Assembly (NCBI GenBank): GCA_963835135.1
Contig: CAWIEF010000003.1
Coordinates: 558,001-622,000 of the forward strand
DNA from: JAVVHH01 sp963835135
GTDB lineage: Bacteria; Pseudomonadota; Alphaproteobacteria; Acetobacterales; Acetobacteraceae
Direction of reading: 5' to 3'
Length of the DNA: 64,000 nt
The stretch's first letter is position 1; every line of letters begins with the position of its first letter. The translations under genes were made by a program, and so were the position numbers. The notes beneath the pieces are model-generated. The model was not told the origin of the DNA. It ran no database searches and saw only the letters and a program-made list of their open reading frames with translations. This document shows positions 46,991 to 56,796 of the stretch, in pieces.

Positions 46991-48256
46991 ATGACGGCGA
47001 CAGCGACGGCGACTGGCCGCAATCAACGGATCAACGGCCGCCGGCTGTGGGACAGTCTGATGGAGATGGCGCGGATCGGTGCGACCCCGAAGGGTGGCGT
47101 CCGGCGTCTCGCGTTGAGCGAGGTCGATCGCGACGGACGACACCGCTTCCGCGAGCGATGCGAGGCCGCCGGCCTGAGCGTCCGGGTCGACACGATGGGC
47201 AACATGTTCGCGCGGCGTCCTGGCCGCAACCCGGCGCGCGCGCCAGTGCTGTTCGGCAGCCATCTCGACAGCCAGCCGAGCGGCGGCAAGTTCGACGGCG
47301 CGCTTGGCGTGATGGCCGGATTGGAGCTGATGCAGACGCTCAACGATCTCGACATCACGACCGAAGCGCCGCTCGAGCTAGTCAACTGGACCGACGAGGA
47401 GGGCAGCCGGTTCGGCAAGAGTCTCATGGGTTCAGGCGTTTGGGCCGGCCTCTACGATCAGGCCGAGACCGAGGCACTGTTCGACTTAGAGGGCGTCAGT
47501 GTCAGGCAGGCGCTCGACTCGATCGGCTATCGCGGGCCGGAACCGGCCCGGGCGTTCGCGGCCGACGCCTATTTCGAACTGCATATCGAGCAGGGCCCGA
47601 TCCTCGAACGCGAAGGCAAGGCGGTCGGGATCGTCACCGGCGGGCAAGCGCAGATTTGGTACGACGTGGTCGCGACGGGACGCGACAGCCATGCCGGGAC
47701 GACGCCGCCCAGCACGCGACGCGACGCTCTGGTGTGCGCCGCTCGGGTGATCGATTTGGTTGACCGGATGATGCGAGCCCGAGGCGAGGACGGGCGCGGC
47801 ACCGTGGGGCAGTTGGTCGTCGTGCCGAACAGCCGCAACGTCGTTCCGGGCGAGGTGCGGTTCTCGGTCGAGTTCCGCCACCCCGATGCTGCCGAGGTGG
47901 AGCAGATTGCAGCGCAGTTCCCGCGCGAGGCGGACGTCATCGCGCGCGACCTCAAAGTCGAGCTCGCCATTACGAAGCTGTTCCGGATCGACGCGCAACC
48001 GTTTGATCCCGCTTGCATCGACCTCGTCCGCGCGGCCGCCGCGGATCTCGGCCTGTCGACGCGCGACATCGTCTCAGGCGCAGGTCACGACGCGATTTCG
48101 GTCGCACGGCACATCCCGACCGCGATGATATTTACGCCTTGTAAAGACGGACTGAGCCATAATGAAGCCGAGAGTATCGAGCCGGAGGAGGCGGAGGCTG
48201 GTGCGCAAGTGTTGTTCAGGGCAGTGGTGGCGCGAGCCAACCGCTCCATGGAGTGA
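46991..48256 (+). CDS. N-carbamoyl-L-amino acid hydrolase / allantoate amidohydrolase (M20)
   Basis: 421 residues of the hydantoinase/carbamoylase M20 group. Metal ligands: His91 (GSHLDSQPSGGKFDGALGV), Asp102, Glu136-Glu137 (NWTDEEGSRF), His198 (HIEQGP) and a C-terminal His in SHNEAES. Cleaves a ureido group from carbamoyl amino acids or allantoate; which one is not decidable. AGGAG 6 bases before ATG 46991. It could work with the hyuAB genes at the right end, although they are 14 kb away. Confidence 0.88.
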   Translation: MTATATATGRNQRINGRRLWDSLMEMARIGATPKGGVRRLALSEVDRDGRHRFRERCEAAGLSVRVDTMGNMFARRPGRNPARAPVLFGSHLDSQPSGGKFDGALGVMAGLELMQTLNDLDITTEAPLELVNWTDEEGSRFGKSLMGSGVWAGLYDQAETEALFDLEGVSVRQALDSIGYRGPEPARAFAADAYFELHIEQGPILEREGKAVGIVTGGQAQIWYDVVATGRDSHAGTTPPSTRRDALVCAARVIDLVDRMMRARGEDGRGTVGQLVVVPNSRNVVPGEVRFSVEFRHPDAAEVEQIAAQFPREADVIARDLKVELAITKLFRIDAQPFDPACIDLVRAAAADLGLSTRDIVSGAGHDAISVARHIPTAMIFTPCKDGLSHNEAESIEPEEAEAGAQVLFRAVVARANRSME

Positions 48257-48282
48257 TCGCGCTGTCGCGCTGACCGCCGGCG

Positions 48283-49422
48283 ATGCCCGAGCCGTCTAAG
48301 CCGCGCGCTGAGATCAAGCCGCTGACGTCGCTGCGCGGGCTCGCAGCGATGGCGGTCGTGCTCCAGCATTTTTCGGCGACCGCACAGCTCAACGCCTCCG
48401 GGTGGATCCCGTCGATCGTTCCGCATGGCTACATGGCTGTCGACTTCTTCTTCGTCCTCAGCGGCTTCATCATGTGCTACACTTACCTGGCGGGGTTCGA
48501 GACGCTGGGCTTGCGAGCTTATGGGCCGTTCCTGTGGAAGCGCGTCGCGCGCATCTTTCCGCTTGGGATCGCCGTGACGGTCCTCATCGTGTTCTGCGGC
48601 ATGGTCGCGTCGACCGTCGATCTGGGCCGTTTGTTCTACACCGTACGGGTGAGTGGCGGCCTCGGCGCCATGGTGGCTTTGAACCTGCTGCATCTGCAGG
48701 GGTTCTTTCCTGACTACAGCCTGAACGACCCATCATGGTCCGTGAGCGTCGAACTCGGTGCATACCTCCTGTTCCCGCTCCTTATCCACGTCATGTTTAA
48801 GGCCACGCGCTGGATCACCGTCCTATACACACTGGCCGGAATCGGCGTCCTGCTGCGTCTCTCGTCATTCGATCCTGCGGGCGGCATGGCCTACCGCTGG
48901 GTGCCGTTCGACTTCGCCCGCTGCGTGATCGAATTTGGCTTCGGGATGCTCGTATTCCGCGCTTACGCCTCGAGAGCCCGCCTGTGTGTTGTGGGCAACG
49001 ACGTCTGGACATGGGTGCTCGTCGCTCTGGCATTAGCAGCGCTCATTGCCCGCAGCGATGTGGCCGCAGTGGCGGTTTTTCCCTTCCTCGTGCTGGCATT
49101 CTCGCTCAACAAGGGCCACCCGGCTCGAGTGCTGTCCCACCCCTGGCTGCACTATCTCGGCGTGATCTCGTTCTCGATCTATCTCGTGCACAACATCTTC
49201 CGCGGACCCGAGATCTGGCTGACCCGCAGCTTCCACCCCGAGCTACTGCCGCCTTGGATGGCTCTCAGCTTTGCCGTGTTGGCCTCGGCATCCATTTTGC
49301 CGTTCGCCGCCCTGGCCTATCATGGCATCGAGAAGCCTGGGCGGGACGCGCTTAACCGGCTGGTCCGGCGCTTCAGCCGGCGTGTCTCGATCCCGAGCGG
49401 AGCCTCCAGAGCCGCGGACTGA
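48283..49422 (+). CDS. Acyltransferase family 3 (OafA/YrhL-like) membrane protein
   Basis: 379 residues with about ten hydrophobic segments. Starts with the family signature LTSLRGLAAMAVVLQHFSA containing catalytic His, followed by GYMAVDFFFVLSGF and RIFPL. Enzymes of this family O-acetylate or acylate surface polysaccharides. It begins 26 bp after the M20 gene and may be in the same transcript. Confidence 0.9.
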   Translation: MPEPSKPRAEIKPLTSLRGLAAMAVVLQHFSATAQLNASGWIPSIVPHGYMAVDFFFVLSGFIMCYTYLAGFETLGLRAYGPFLWKRVARIFPLGIAVTVLIVFCGMVASTVDLGRLFYTVRVSGGLGAMVALNLLHLQGFFPDYSLNDPSWSVSVELGAYLLFPLLIHVMFKATRWITVLYTLAGIGVLLRLSSFDPAGGMAYRWVPFDFARCVIEFGFGMLVFRAYASRARLCVVGNDVWTWVLVALALAALIARSDVAAVAVFPFLVLAFSLNKGHPARVLSHPWLHYLGVISFSIYLVHNIFRGPEIWLTRSFHPELLPPWMALSFAVLASASILPFAALAYHGIEKPGRDALNRLVRRFSRRVSIPSGASRAAD

Positions 49423-49485
49423 TGCTCCTGGCCGGGGCTTGTGGCGGCGCGCCGCCACTCGTATAGCCCGGTTTCGAGGAGTTTG

Positions 49486-51540
49486 ATGTCAGGATCACGT
49501 GCAACCGAGGAGGCTTGGTCGCAGGACGCGCCCATAGCAGCGTTGCAGGACGCGATCCTGGCCAGGCCGACGACGCCCGAGCGTCGCATGGCCGACGCCA
49601 TCCGTGTGCTCGCCATCGATGCGATTGAAGCTGCCGGGTCCGGCCATCCCGGCATGCCGCTCGGTATGGCCGACGCGGCGACCGCGCTGTGGACGCGCGT
49701 CCTGCAATTCGATGCTGCCGATCCGGGTTGGCCCGACCGCGACCGCTTTGTGCTATCGGCCGGGCATGGGTCGATGCTGCTCTATGCCCTGCTGCACCTG
49801 ACCGGCCACGCCGGCATGAGCGCCGCCGACCTGGCCCGCTTCCGCCGCCTTGACAGCCCGGCCTGCGGCCATCCCGAGTACGGCGCCCACCCCGCGATCG
49901 AAGCGACCACCGGCCCACTCGGTCAGGGTTTGTCGCTTGCCGTCGGGCTGGCGCTCGCCGAACGGATGCTCGCGTCCCGCTTCGGCCGCAGCCTCGTCGA
50001 TCATCGCACCTGGGTTATCGCGTCCGACGGCGACCTGATGCAGGGTGTCAGCCATGAGGCCGCCGACCTCGCCGGTCACCTCCGGCTGGAGAAATTGACG
50101 GTGCTCTGGGACGACAACAGCGTCTCGCTCGATGGCGACACCGCGCTGTCACACTCGGCCGATACGTTGAAACGCTTCGCCGCACAGGGTTGGGCGACCA
50201 AACGCATTGACGGCCACGACCCGGCCCAACTCGCCAGCGCGCTCGCGCTTGCGCTCCGGTCGCGCAAGCCGACGCTGATCGCCTGCCGCACGATCATCGG
50301 CCTGGCCGCTCCGACGAAGGCTGGTACCGCGGCCGCGCATGGCGGGCCGCTGGGCCAGACCGAAGCCGATGCGGCGAAACTCGCACTGAGGTGGGACGAG
50401 GCCCGGTTCGCGGTGCCGCCCGATATCGCCGATCGCTGGCTTGCCGCCGGGTCGCGCGGCGCGGCGAGCCGCCGGGCCTGGCTCAAGCGGATCGCCAAGC
50501 ACCCGATGCGCGCCGAGTTCGAGCGCGTCAATGCCGGCAAGCTGCCGGACGCGTGGCGCGACCGCATTATCGCGATCCGCGCCGAGATGGCCGACGAGCG
50601 GCAACCGCTTTCAGGGCGCGATGCCGGGCAACGCGCCTTGCATGCCTTGGCAGCGATCATGCCCGAGCTCGTCGGCGGATCCGCGGACGCCGGCAACTCG
50701 ACCCGCACCCGCCCACCCGGAGCGGCCTGCGTGGGGCCCGGCAGCTACGCCGGCCGCTATGTCCATTTCGGCGTCCGCGAACACGCGATGGCCGCCGCGC
50801 TCAACGGCATGGCGCTGCATGGCGGCCTCCTCCCGTTCGCGGGCAGCTTCTGCGCGTTCAGCGACTACATGCGCCCGGCGCTCCGGTTGTCGGCCATGAT
50901 GCGGCTGCGCCTGGTCCATGTCTTGACCCATGACGGGATCGGCGTCGGCGAGGACGGGCCGACCCATCAACCTGTCGAGCAGCTCGCCAGCTTCCGCGCC
51001 CTGCCCAACACGCATGTGTTCCGCCCGGCCGACGCGCTGGAGACGGCCGAATGCTGGGAGCTGGCGATCCGTCGCACCGGCGGCCCCAGCCTGATCCTTC
51101 TCTCGCGCCAGGAACTCACCCCGCTGCGTCAGGACTCTGCCGAGAACCGCTCCGCCCGCGGCGGCTACGTGCTCCAGGAGGCCGACGGGCCACGCCAGGC
51201 CACGCTGATCGCAACCGGCTCGGAAGTCGCCATCGCACTCGACGCGCGCCGCCATCTGGCCGAGTTGGGCATCGCCGTCGCCGTCGTCTCCCTGCCCTGC
51301 TGGGAGCTGTTCGCCCAACAAGACGACCGCTATCGCGCCGACGTCCTCGGCTCCGCGCCGCGCGTCGGCATCGAGGCTGCCAGCGGTTTCGGCTGGGAGC
51401 GCTGGATCGGCGAGGCCGGGCTGTTCGTCGGCATGACCGGCTTCGGCGCCTCCGCCCCGCAGGCCGACCTCTACCGGCACTTCGGTATCACGCCGGAGGC
51501 CATCACCGCTGCGGTCCGACGCCGCATACTTCCACACTGA
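49486..51540 (+). CDS. tkt: Transketolase
   Basis: 684 residues; TPP enzyme exchanging two-carbon units in the pentose phosphate or Calvin pathway. Motifs: GHPGMPLGMA, GPLGQGLSLAVG, SDGDLMQGVSHEA (TPP/Mg), the FGVREHAMAAALNGM Glu, and VGEDGPTHQPVEQL. ATG 49486 has GAGGAG at 5 bases spacing. An additional N-terminal 30 residues (TEEAWSQDAPIAALQDA) are longer than usual. First of a tkt-gap-pgk operon. Confidence 0.96.
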   Translation: MSGSRATEEAWSQDAPIAALQDAILARPTTPERRMADAIRVLAIDAIEAAGSGHPGMPLGMADAATALWTRVLQFDAADPGWPDRDRFVLSAGHGSMLLYALLHLTGHAGMSAADLARFRRLDSPACGHPEYGAHPAIEATTGPLGQGLSLAVGLALAERMLASRFGRSLVDHRTWVIASDGDLMQGVSHEAADLAGHLRLEKLTVLWDDNSVSLDGDTALSHSADTLKRFAAQGWATKRIDGHDPAQLASALALALRSRKPTLIACRTIIGLAAPTKAGTAAAHGGPLGQTEADAAKLALRWDEARFAVPPDIADRWLAAGSRGAASRRAWLKRIAKHPMRAEFERVNAGKLPDAWRDRIIAIRAEMADERQPLSGRDAGQRALHALAAIMPELVGGSADAGNSTRTRPPGAACVGPGSYAGRYVHFGVREHAMAAALNGMALHGGLLPFAGSFCAFSDYMRPALRLSAMMRLRLVHVLTHDGIGVGEDGPTHQPVEQLASFRALPNTHVFRPADALETAECWELAIRRTGGPSLILLSRQELTPLRQDSAENRSARGGYVLQEADGPRQATLIATGSEVAIALDARRHLAELGIAVAVVSLPCWELFAQQDDRYRADVLGSAPRVGIEAASGFGWERWIGEAGLFVGMTGFGASAPQADLYRHFGITPEAITAAVRRRILPH

Positions 51541-51554
51541 AGGGAACCGAACCA

Positions 51555-52571
51555 ATGGCCGTCAAGGTCGCCATCAACGGATTTGGGCGGATCGGCCGCC
51601 TCGTGCTGCGCGCCATCATCGAGCGCGCCAACGAGGATGTCGTGCCGGTCGCCATCAATGATCTCGGCAGCGTCGAGGCCAACGCGCACCTGTTCCGCTA
51701 CGATAGCGTCCACGGCCGCTTCCCCGGCGAGGTCAAGGTCGAGGGCGACAGCATCACCATCACCCATGCCGGAAAGACCTACGGCCCGATCAAGGTCACC
51801 GCCGAGCGCGACCCGGCCAAGGTTCCCTACCAGGGCATCGACGTCGCGCTGGAATGCACCGGCCGCTTCACCAGCAAGGACGCCGCCCAGGCGCTGATCC
51901 AGGGCGCCGGTGCCCGCAAGGTGTTGATCTCGGCCCCAGCCGACGGCGTCGACGCCACGATTGTCTGGGGCGTGAACGAGAAGACGATCACCAAGGACAT
52001 GACGGTGATCTCCAACGCGTCCTGCACCACCAACTGTCTGGCGCCGTTGGTGAAGGTGCTGCATGAGAAGTTCGGCATCCTGCGCGGCTACATGGTCACG
52101 ATCCACGCCTACACCGGCGACCAGAATACGGTCGACACGCTGCACAAGGATCTCCATCGCGCCCGCGCCGCGGCCGTCAGCTCGATCCCGACCAGCACCG
52201 GCGCCGCCCGCGCGATCGGCCTCGTCATGCCGGATCTCAAAGGCAAGCTCGACGGCACCTCGATCCGCGTGCCGCTGCCCAACGTGTCGCTGGTCAGCCT
52301 CGACGTGAACCTCCGCGAGCAAGCCACCGTCCAGCAGATCAACGAGGCCTTCAAGGCCGAGAGCGAAGGCGCTCTGAACGGTGTCCTGGTGTACAGCACC
52401 GAAAAGCTCGTCAGCATCGACTTCAATCACAGCCCAGCCTCCTGCAGCTTCGATGCGACGCAGACCGCCGTGGTCGACGGCCAGCTCGCCCGGGTCATGG
52501 GCTGGTATGACAACGAATGGGGCTTCTCCAACCGAATGGTCGACACGGCCGCCCTGTTCGGCAGCCTGTAA
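51555..52571 (+). CDS. gap: Glyceraldehyde-3-phosphate dehydrogenase, type I
   Basis: 338 residues; phosphorylating NAD(P)-dependent enzyme. GFGRIGR Rossmann start, catalytic Cys157 in SNASCTTNCLAP, TGAARAIG and the C-terminal NEWGFSNRMVD. The coenzyme preference is not fixed by what I can see. The stop shares a base pair of ATGs with pgk (TAATG). Confidence 0.97.
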   Translation: MAVKVAINGFGRIGRLVLRAIIERANEDVVPVAINDLGSVEANAHLFRYDSVHGRFPGEVKVEGDSITITHAGKTYGPIKVTAERDPAKVPYQGIDVALECTGRFTSKDAAQALIQGAGARKVLISAPADGVDATIVWGVNEKTITKDMTVISNASCTTNCLAPLVKVLHEKFGILRGYMVTIHAYTGDQNTVDTLHKDLHRARAAAVSSIPTSTGAARAIGLVMPDLKGKLDGTSIRVPLPNVSLVSLDVNLREQATVQQINEAFKAESEGALNGVLVYSTEKLVSIDFNHSPASCSFDATQTAVVDGQLARVMGWYDNEWGFSNRMVDTAALFGSL

Positions 52572-53761
52572 TGGCGTTCCGGACGCTCGATGGGGTCGAT
52601 CTTCGGGGCAAACGCGTGCTCCTGCGCGCCGACCTCAACGTGCCGATGCATGACGGCGCGATCAGCGACACGACGCGGCTCGAGCGCCTCGTGCCGACCA
52701 TCCACGAACTGTTGGACGGCGGCGCCAAGGTGATCGTCTGCAGCCACTTCGAGCGTCCAAAGGGCAAGCGCGTTCCCTCCATGTCGCTGCGCCCGGTCGC
52801 CGACGCCCTTGGCGTGGTCCTGGCGCGCCCCGTTGCATTCGCCGAGGACTGCATCGGCCCTAAGGCGGAGCAGGCCGTCGCGGGCATGGCTCCCGGCGAC
52901 GTGCTGGTCCTTGAGAACACGCGCTTCCACCCCGGGGAGGAAAAGAACGACGCGGCGATGGCCCAGCACCTTGCCGCGCTTGCCGACCTCTACGTCAACG
53001 ACGCTTTCTCCGCCGCCCATCGCGCGCACGCCAGCACCGAAGGCGTCGCCCGGTTGCTGCCGTCCTATGCCGGGCGCCTGATGCAGCAGGAGCTGGAAGC
53101 GCTCGACGCGGCGCTGGGCAATCCGCAGCGCCCGGTCTGCGCCGTGGTCGGCGGCAGCAAAGTGTCGACCAAGCTCGAGCTGCTCGGCAACCTTCTCGGC
53201 AAGGTCGACGTCCTGGTCATCGGCGGCGCGATGGCCAACACATTCCTCGCGGCCCAAGGCGCCGAAATCGGCCGCTCGCTGCAGGAGGCCGACATGCACG
53301 ACACCGCGCGCGCCATCCTGAAACAGGCCACCGCCGCGGGATGCGACATCATGCTGCCGACCGACGCAGTCGTCGCCCGCGAGTTCAAGGCGCACGCGGC
53401 GACGCAAACCGTGCCGGCCCGGTCGATCCCGGCCGACGCGATGATGCTCGATGTCGGGCCAGAGACGGTGCGCTCGCTCTGCGCCAAGCTGCCGAGCTTG
53501 CGGACGATCGTCTGGAACGGTCCGCTCGGCGCGTTCGAGACCCAGCCCTTCGATCAGGCCACCAACGACCTCGCCCATGCGGTGGGCGACGCAACCGCGT
53601 CCGGATCCCTCCGCAGCGTGGCGGGGGGCGGCGACACGGTCTCGGCCCTCAAGGGCGCCGGCGAGGTCGAGCGGATGACCTATGTGAGTAGCGCCGGCGG
53701 AGCGTTCCTGGAGTGGCTGGAAGGTAAAACGCTGCCAGGCGTCAAAGCACTCGAGGTCTGA
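52571..53761 (+). CDS. pgk: Phosphoglycerate kinase
   Basis: 396 residues, normal length. RADLNVPMHDGAI, SHFERPKGKRVPSMSLRPVA (substrate), VVGGSKVSTKLELL, and the C-terminal AGGGDTVSALKG nucleotide loop. The ATG overlaps the gap stop by 1 bp (TAATG). tkt-gap-pgk on one strand is a typical carbon-core cluster; the usual fba/pyk neighbours are not present. Confidence 0.97.
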   Translation: MAFRTLDGVDLRGKRVLLRADLNVPMHDGAISDTTRLERLVPTIHELLDGGAKVIVCSHFERPKGKRVPSMSLRPVADALGVVLARPVAFAEDCIGPKAEQAVAGMAPGDVLVLENTRFHPGEEKNDAAMAQHLAALADLYVNDAFSAAHRAHASTEGVARLLPSYAGRLMQQELEALDAALGNPQRPVCAVVGGSKVSTKLELLGNLLGKVDVLVIGGAMANTFLAAQGAEIGRSLQEADMHDTARAILKQATAAGCDIMLPTDAVVAREFKAHAATQTVPARSIPADAMMLDVGPETVRSLCAKLPSLRTIVWNGPLGAFETQPFDQATNDLAHAVGDATASGSLRSVAGGGDTVSALKGAGEVERMTYVSSAGGAFLEWLEGKTLPGVKALEV

Positions 53762-53813
53762 GGGCACCTTCCCCCATCTGCCACGTTGACGTTGGCTGAC
53801 AGGGGGAGTTTCG

Positions 53814-54296
53814 ATGCAAAAGAACGTGGCGGCCGCGGTGGCGGCAGTGGCAGCGGTCGGCGCGCTGTTAGGCGGCAGTCAGTTCAATCCCGGGCCGCAG
53901 CATCCCCGCACCGCGCTATGGTATGCGCGCCTCGAGAAGCCAGGCTTTACGCCACCGGGGCCGGTATTCGGGGTGGCATGGACCGCGCTCGACGGACTAT
54001 TGGCCTATACCGGATATCGGCTGCTCAGCCGTTCGCCCAGCACCGCGCGCCGGTTCGCGCTTGCGGCCTGGTTGCTGACGCTGTTCGGCATTCCGGCGTT
54101 CTCGTGGCGCTTTTTCGGAGCGCGTCAGGCCGATGAAGCATTGGGCGTGAGCGCCACCATGCTGGCTTCCGCCGCCGGGCTCACGGCAGCGGCGTCGCAG
54201 GTCGACCGCAATGCCACCGTGGCGTCCATTCCACTCATCGGCTGGCTTATTTTTGCGACAGTGTTACAGGAAGAAGTTTGGCGCCGCAACCGATAG
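53814..54296 (+). CDS. tspO: TspO/MBR family membrane protein
   Basis: 160 residues with about five hydrophobic segments. The family signature appears as WYARLEKPGFTPPGPVFGVAWTALDGLLAYTGYRLL near residues 36-66. TspO proteins bind porphyrins or cholesterol-like ligands; in Rhodobacter TspO modulates photosynthesis-gene expression. Function here unknown. The start ATG 53814 follows a GGGGGAG-type ribosome site. Confidence 0.85.
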   Translation: MQKNVAAAVAAVAAVGALLGGSQFNPGPQHPRTALWYARLEKPGFTPPGPVFGVAWTALDGLLAYTGYRLLSRSPSTARRFALAAWLLTLFGIPAFSWRFFGARQADEALGVSATMLASAAGLTAAASQVDRNATVASIPLIGWLIFATVLQEEVWRRNR

Positions 54297-54540
54297 TTGA
54301 ATGTCGCGGAGCGTTAACCTATTATTAGGGAATGCACGTTACAGTCCTCCGCATGCTGTCCACCAATTCTCTTTCGGCATTCTCCTCCGCGACGACGAGT
54401 GCTGCAAATGGCCAGAGCCCCCTGCGGCTTGTCCGGGAGATCCAGCCCATTCAGCCTGGCGGGAGCACGGCCAAGAACGCCATTCCTCATTCGCTGCCCG
54501 CAGTCGCGCCGCCAAGGGGCTCCTTGCTCAACCTCTCGGT

Positions 54541-55809
54541 CTAGAGTGACGCCTGTCGCGCGATCCACGACGCGGCCGAAAGGCAAAGCGCGTCCCGATC
54601 ACGAGCGGCGATGATCTGAATACCGAGCGGCATCCCTCCCGGGCCCGTGCCGCAGGGGACGGTGACGCACGGCACGTGCAACGCGCTCCAGAGGAGGTTG
54701 AAGGACGCGTCTCCGGTCCACTCGAGGCCCAGTGGCGCGACGCCTGGTGCCGACGGCGTGAGAAGAACGTCCACGTCACCCATCACCGCATTGAAGGCGC
54801 GCTGCAAGTCGCGAAACGTCCTTCGAGCGTCGGCAACCGCGGTCGCCGGCTGAGCAAGGCCCCACTCCATCCGCTCCCGCAAGACCGGGCTGAGCCGTTC
54901 GCGGTGCGACGTCATCTCCCACCCCAGGGCACGCGCGCTCTCAGCGTTCATGATCACAGTGTGGGCGGACTCGAGCGGTGCGAACGGGTCGGGCAACTCG
55001 ACGTCGCGCATGGAGGCGCCTGCCCGGGTCACCGCAGCGATTGCGGCGTCGAGCGCCGCCTCCGTCTCCGGCTGTCGCCGGTCCCACATCGGTGACCGGC
55101 AGAGACCGATCCGCAACTTCCGCGCCGGCTCGGCCGCTACGTCCCCGAACTCGAGACCGGTGACCGCTTCGGTCAGCAAGGCACAATCGGCGACGCTGCG
55201 GGCGAAGACTCCCACGGTGTCCAGGCTTTCGGACATCAGCTTCATGCCGTGCCGATTGATCGTGCCGAACGTGGGCTTATAGCCTACCACGCCGCAATAG
55301 GCGGCGGGCCGGATCACGCTGCCGGCCGTCTGCGTCCCAAAGGCGAACGGGAAGTAACCCGCGGCGACGCCCGCGGCAGAGCCGCTGCTGGAACCCCCGG
55401 GCGTGCGCGCCGGGTCGTGCGGGTTCGTCGTGGGGCCGGGAAACCGGGTGGCGAACTCGGTCGTCACTGTCTTGCCCAGGATGACCGCGCCCGCGGCGCG
55501 AGCCCATGCGACACACGCCGCATCCGCCACCGGCCGATGCCCGCGCCAGATGGGCGAGTTGTATTCCGTTGGTAGATCAACGGTGTCGAGCACGTCTTTG
55601 ACACCTAGCGGCAGTCCACCCAGCCTGCCGGGAGCTGACCCGGCGCGTCGGACCGAGTCCGGCTCGAAGGCGGCCATGGCGTGCAGCATCGGCTCGCGCG
55701 CCGTCACGCGGGCCATGCAGGCCTCGCGAACCGCCGCGGCGGTCAGGCGCCCCGCGGCGATGTCCCGCAGGGCGGCGACGGCGGTCAGATCGGCCGGGTC
55801 TGCGGTCAT
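54541..55809 (-). CDS. Amidase (amidase-signature family)
   Basis: 422 residues. Ser-cisSer-Lys triad parts are visible: Lys71 in GVKDVLD, the GGSSSGSAAG loop (Ser140-142) and nucleophile Ser164 in GTQTAGSVIRPAA. ATG 55809 is chosen because GGAGAG precedes it at fair spacing; 55821 is possible. Substrate unknown; not a GatA, since no gatB/gatC neighbours. Divergent from the next gene. Confidence 0.9.
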   Translation of the reverse strand: MTADPADLTAVAALRDIAAGRLTAAAVREACMARVTAREPMLHAMAAFEPDSVRRAGSAPGRLGGLPLGVKDVLDTVDLPTEYNSPIWRGHRPVADAACVAWARAAGAVILGKTVTTEFATRFPGPTTNPHDPARTPGGSSSGSAAGVAAGYFPFAFGTQTAGSVIRPAAYCGVVGYKPTFGTINRHGMKLMSESLDTVGVFARSVADCALLTEAVTGLEFGDVAAEPARKLRIGLCRSPMWDRRQPETEAALDAAIAAVTRAGASMRDVELPDPFAPLESAHTVIMNAESARALGWEMTSHRERLSPVLRERMEWGLAQPATAVADARRTFRDLQRAFNAVMGDVDVLLTPSAPGVAPLGLEWTGDASFNLLWSALHVPCVTVPCGTGPGGMPLGIQIIAARDRDALCLSAASWIARQASL

Positions 55810-55869
55810 CGAACTCTCCATGTCTCGTGCAGGCTGGCGCAAGCCCGGACGCGGGTCCATCTTCTTTGC

Positions 55870-56403
55870 ATGTCTCACCGTGCCCGCCCCTCGATCGAAT
55901 TGGCGATGGATCGATCGGGGGCCCTGATCTACCAGATCGGCTTGTCGCCCGACGCGCTGCCGCCGGTCCGCACCGGCGACTTGGCCGAAGGATGGGACGC
56001 GGCACGCCGCGCGGCTGCGGCGTCGCGCTGGGGTGAACCGCGCATGTTCCGCTTCCGACCGCAGGACGACGACCCCGTCGACCTCGCCCTCAATGACGAT
56101 GACGCCGCCTGTTGGGCGCAAGCCATCGACGCAGCCTGGGGTCTGCAGACGGCCTACGGGTTGTCGCTCTGCTTGCGCCTGCTCGGGCTCGTGGCACTCC
56201 TGTCGGCTTCCCCGATGTTGCGCGCGCTCTGTCCGCTCTCACGTGCTGGCATGACGCTTGACCCGGCGCTCGTCCGCGCCGCTGCCTCAATTCCACTCTC
56301 CACTCGCGGCGACCTGGACGAGAGTCGCGTCCGCGCGCACCTCGCGCGCGCCGTGCCATGGCTTACCTCCGACACCAACAGCTTATCAGGAGTAGGGATT
56401 TGA
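55870..56403 (+). CDS. Hypothetical protein, unknown function
   Basis: 177 residues, not recognised. Polar N-half (MDRSGALIYQIGLSPDALPPVRTGDL, then FRPQDDDPVDLALNDDDAACW) followed by a Leu-rich stretch (about 92-125, LRLLGLVALLSASPMLRALCPL) that could be a buried helix or a membrane segment. No signal peptide. The next gene starts within its last codons, suggesting coupling. Confidence 0.55.
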   Translation: MSHRARPSIELAMDRSGALIYQIGLSPDALPPVRTGDLAEGWDAARRAAAASRWGEPRMFRFRPQDDDPVDLALNDDDAACWAQAIDAAWGLQTAYGLSLCLRLLGLVALLSASPMLRALCPLSRAGMTLDPALVRAAASIPLSTRGDLDESRVRAHLARAVPWLTSDTNSLSGVGI

Positions 56404-56771
56404 TCCATCGAACGTGTCAGGCGGGCGCGGCCGTCATCCTCGCGCTTGGGCTCGCCGGCTGTTACCGACCGCCGCCGCCGACGCGGGCGGACATCGACAC
56501 CCGGGCCGAGTGCCGCCAGCAGGTGGAGCGGCAATACAACGCCCAGAACCGCGTCGATCTCACCCGCCGCGACGAGCGCGATCAGCCGTTCGCAGACGCG
56601 TACAATAGCGGTATCGCCAGCCGTGGCCTCGGTGCCGAGTACCACCGCGAGCAGATGGTGACCGATTGCCTCCGCTCGGCGGGAGATAGCAACGCCACGG
56701 CCACGCCCGGCGTCGGACCGACGTTCAGCCCGGCCAACATCGGCACCGGCCCGTCGACGCTACGCCCTTAA
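56400..56771 (+). CDS. Small lipoprotein, unknown function
   Basis: 123 residues from TTG 56400, selected because AGGAG lies 8 bases upstream and the leader then reads HRTCQAGAAVILALGLAGC (lipobox Cys21). A longer frame from 56358 would spoil this leader. The mature chain has two Cys pairs (AECRQ, TDCLRS), polar repeats and a Gly/Thr/Pro-rich end. No domain recognised. Confidence 0.7.
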   Translation: MIHRTCQAGAAVILALGLAGCYRPPPPTRADIDTRAECRQQVERQYNAQNRVDLTRRDERDQPFADAYNSGIASRGLGAEYHREQMVTDCLRSAGDSNATATPGVGPTFSPANIGTGPSTLRP

Positions 56772-56796
56772 CTCGTTCATCACAGAAGGATCACCA

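Noticed and set aside
54332..54544. 70-aa plus-strand frame in the gap after tspO
   Set aside because: Ser/Pro-rich with no ribosome site, no domain and no hydrophobic or charged pattern; the gap shows nothing I can support.
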